Shown: one piece after another, positions 6,131 to 6,984 of the stretch
Numbering within the stretch: the first letter of the stretch is position 1
Layout of the letters: each line of letters begins with the position of its first letter
Assembly (NCBI GenBank): GCA_020047885.1
Contig: JAIFNF010000092.1
Span: 1-6,984, forward strand
Reading direction: 5' to 3'
From: Gammaproteobacteria bacterium
GTDB taxonomy: Bacteria > Pseudomonadota > Gammaproteobacteria > Competibacterales > Competibacteraceae
DNA: 6,984 nt
The notes under the pieces: generated by a model
Seen by the model: the letters and a program-made list of their open reading frames with translations, nothing else
Database searches by the model: none
Told to the model about the DNA's origin: nothing
Position numbers and translations under genes: made by a program

Positions 6131-6984
6131 ATGGACGATTTGCGACGATTATTGTTATTGCGGGCATTGGTGGTGCTGGGGCCGGGCATCATGCTGCTGT
6201 GGCTGCGGTTTGGTTTGACGCCGCCACAACCCCTGCCCCTGTTAGCCGTGGCGCTATTCCTGGGTTGGGGGATATTGGCCTTCGCTGCGGTTCATCCCTT
6301 CGCCCGGCGGATGAAACCGGTGACGGCGGGGGAACTGTTTGTATATCTGCATCTGGATCTACTGGCACTGGCGCTGCTGCTCTTTTTCAGCGGCGGCGCC
6401 AGCAATCCGTTTGTATCACTGCTGCTGTTACCCTTAGTCATCGCCGCCCCGTTGTTGCCGGTCGGCCAGGTCTGGGTGATGACCGCAATCACGGTAGCGC
6501 TCTACACCGGACTGATGTTCGACTACCGGCCTTTGCCCGGTATGCTTGTTTGCTACAGTCCCGGCTTTCAAGCCCATCTGTGGGGCATGTGGCTGGTGTT
6601 CACCATCAGCGCCTTGTTGATCGCCGGGTTTGTTGCCCGACTAGCCGCCGCCCTGCGGATTCGAGATCGCCAAGTGGCGCAACTGCGTGAACAGGCATTG
6701 CGCGATGAGCAGATTCTCACCCTCGGTCTATTCGCGGCGGGCGCCGCCCATGAACTGGGAACTCCCCTCTCCACGGTCGCCGTGCTGGTCGGGGAAATGG
6801 CATACAGCCATGGCCGCGATGCCGAACTGGGGGCGGATTTGGCGACATTGCGCCAACAAGTCGACGCGTGCAAAGTGATCCTCAGTGATCTGCTGCGTCA
6901 TGCCAATTTGACGGCTGACCGAGAGACCACGCAACCGCTGGATACCCTGCTGGAACAGATTCGTCACCGCTGGCAACTGCTACG
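6131..6984 (+). CDS. regB: RegB/PrrB/RoxS-type redox sensor histidine kinase, 3' end outside window
   Basis: The first 284 residues are visible; the ATP-binding domain is cut off. Six hydrophobic segments (about 8-25, 34-52, 65-86, 94-108, 110-126, 142-168) form the membrane sensor. GGASNPF (88-94) at the end of the third matches the GGxxNPF motif linked to ubiquinone sensing in RegB. A charged helix then leads to the H-box GAAHELGTPLST, with His207 as the expected phosphorylation site. Cys247 in VDACKVIL lies exactly 40 residues after it, the same spacing as His225 and redox-active Cys265 in Rhodobacter RegB. In that family the kinase passes phosphate to a RegA-type regulator to control respiration and other redox genes; such a partner may follow beyond the window. 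AGGA four bases upstream supports the start. It is read divergently from mbnPH. Confidence 0.9.
   Translation, partial: MDDLRRLLLLRALVVLGPGIMLLWLRFGLTPPQPLPLLAVALFLGWGILAFAAVHPFARRMKPVTAGELFVYLHLDLLALALLLFFSGGASNPFVSLLLLPLVIAAPLLPVGQVWVMTAITVALYTGLMFDYRPLPGMLVCYSPGFQAHLWGMWLVFTISALLIAGFVARLAAALRIRDRQVAQLREQALRDEQILTLGLFAAGAAHELGTPLSTVAVLVGEMAYSHGRDAELGADLATLRQQVDACKVILSDLLRHANLTADRETTQPLDTLLEQIRHRWQLL

Overview
The window looks like a chromosomal stretch of a GC-rich, Gram-negative bacterium, most likely a gammaproteobacterium. This rests on protein resemblance: an ADP-ribose pyrophosphatase very like E. coli NudF, a RegB/RoxS-type kinase, a DUF7931-like protein and three lipoprotein-type secreted proteins. 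The genus cannot be fixed from the sequence. I see no rRNA, tRNA, insertion sequence, integrase or CRISPR array. Six genes fill almost everything, in three divergent or convergent arrangements.

Left part (1-3630): a large secreted subtilisin-like (S8) lipoprotein protease is read leftwards and leaves the window before its stop. It shares a 101-base divergent spacer with nudF, read rightwards. nudF meets a small DUF7931-like gene tail to tail, and their stop codons overlap on a shared TTAA.

Centre (3631-5961): after a 214-base non-coding gap comes the main feature, a two-gene leftward operon. The first gene encodes an MbnP-type copper-protein lipoprotein and the second an MbnH-type di-haem MauG-like lipoprotein, with an ATGA start/stop overlap. 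In the characterised Methylosinus trichosporium pair, MbnH oxidises the first Trp of a WxW motif in MbnP to kynurenine, and MbnP then holds Cu(I). Every sequence hallmark of that pair is visible here: WNW plus a Cys-rich C-terminal half in one protein, and two CxxCH haem sites with a MauG-like Tyr in the other. No methanobactin biosynthesis or transport gene is in the window, so this is a stand-alone 'metallo-mystery pair'.

Right part (5962-6984): a 169-base divergent spacer separates the pair from a rightward RegB/PrrB/RoxS-type redox sensor kinase, cut by the window end. It keeps the phosphorylated His, the redox Cys exactly 40 residues later and the GGxxNPF quinone motif. Whether it controls the neighbouring copper-protein operon is an open question raised only by position.
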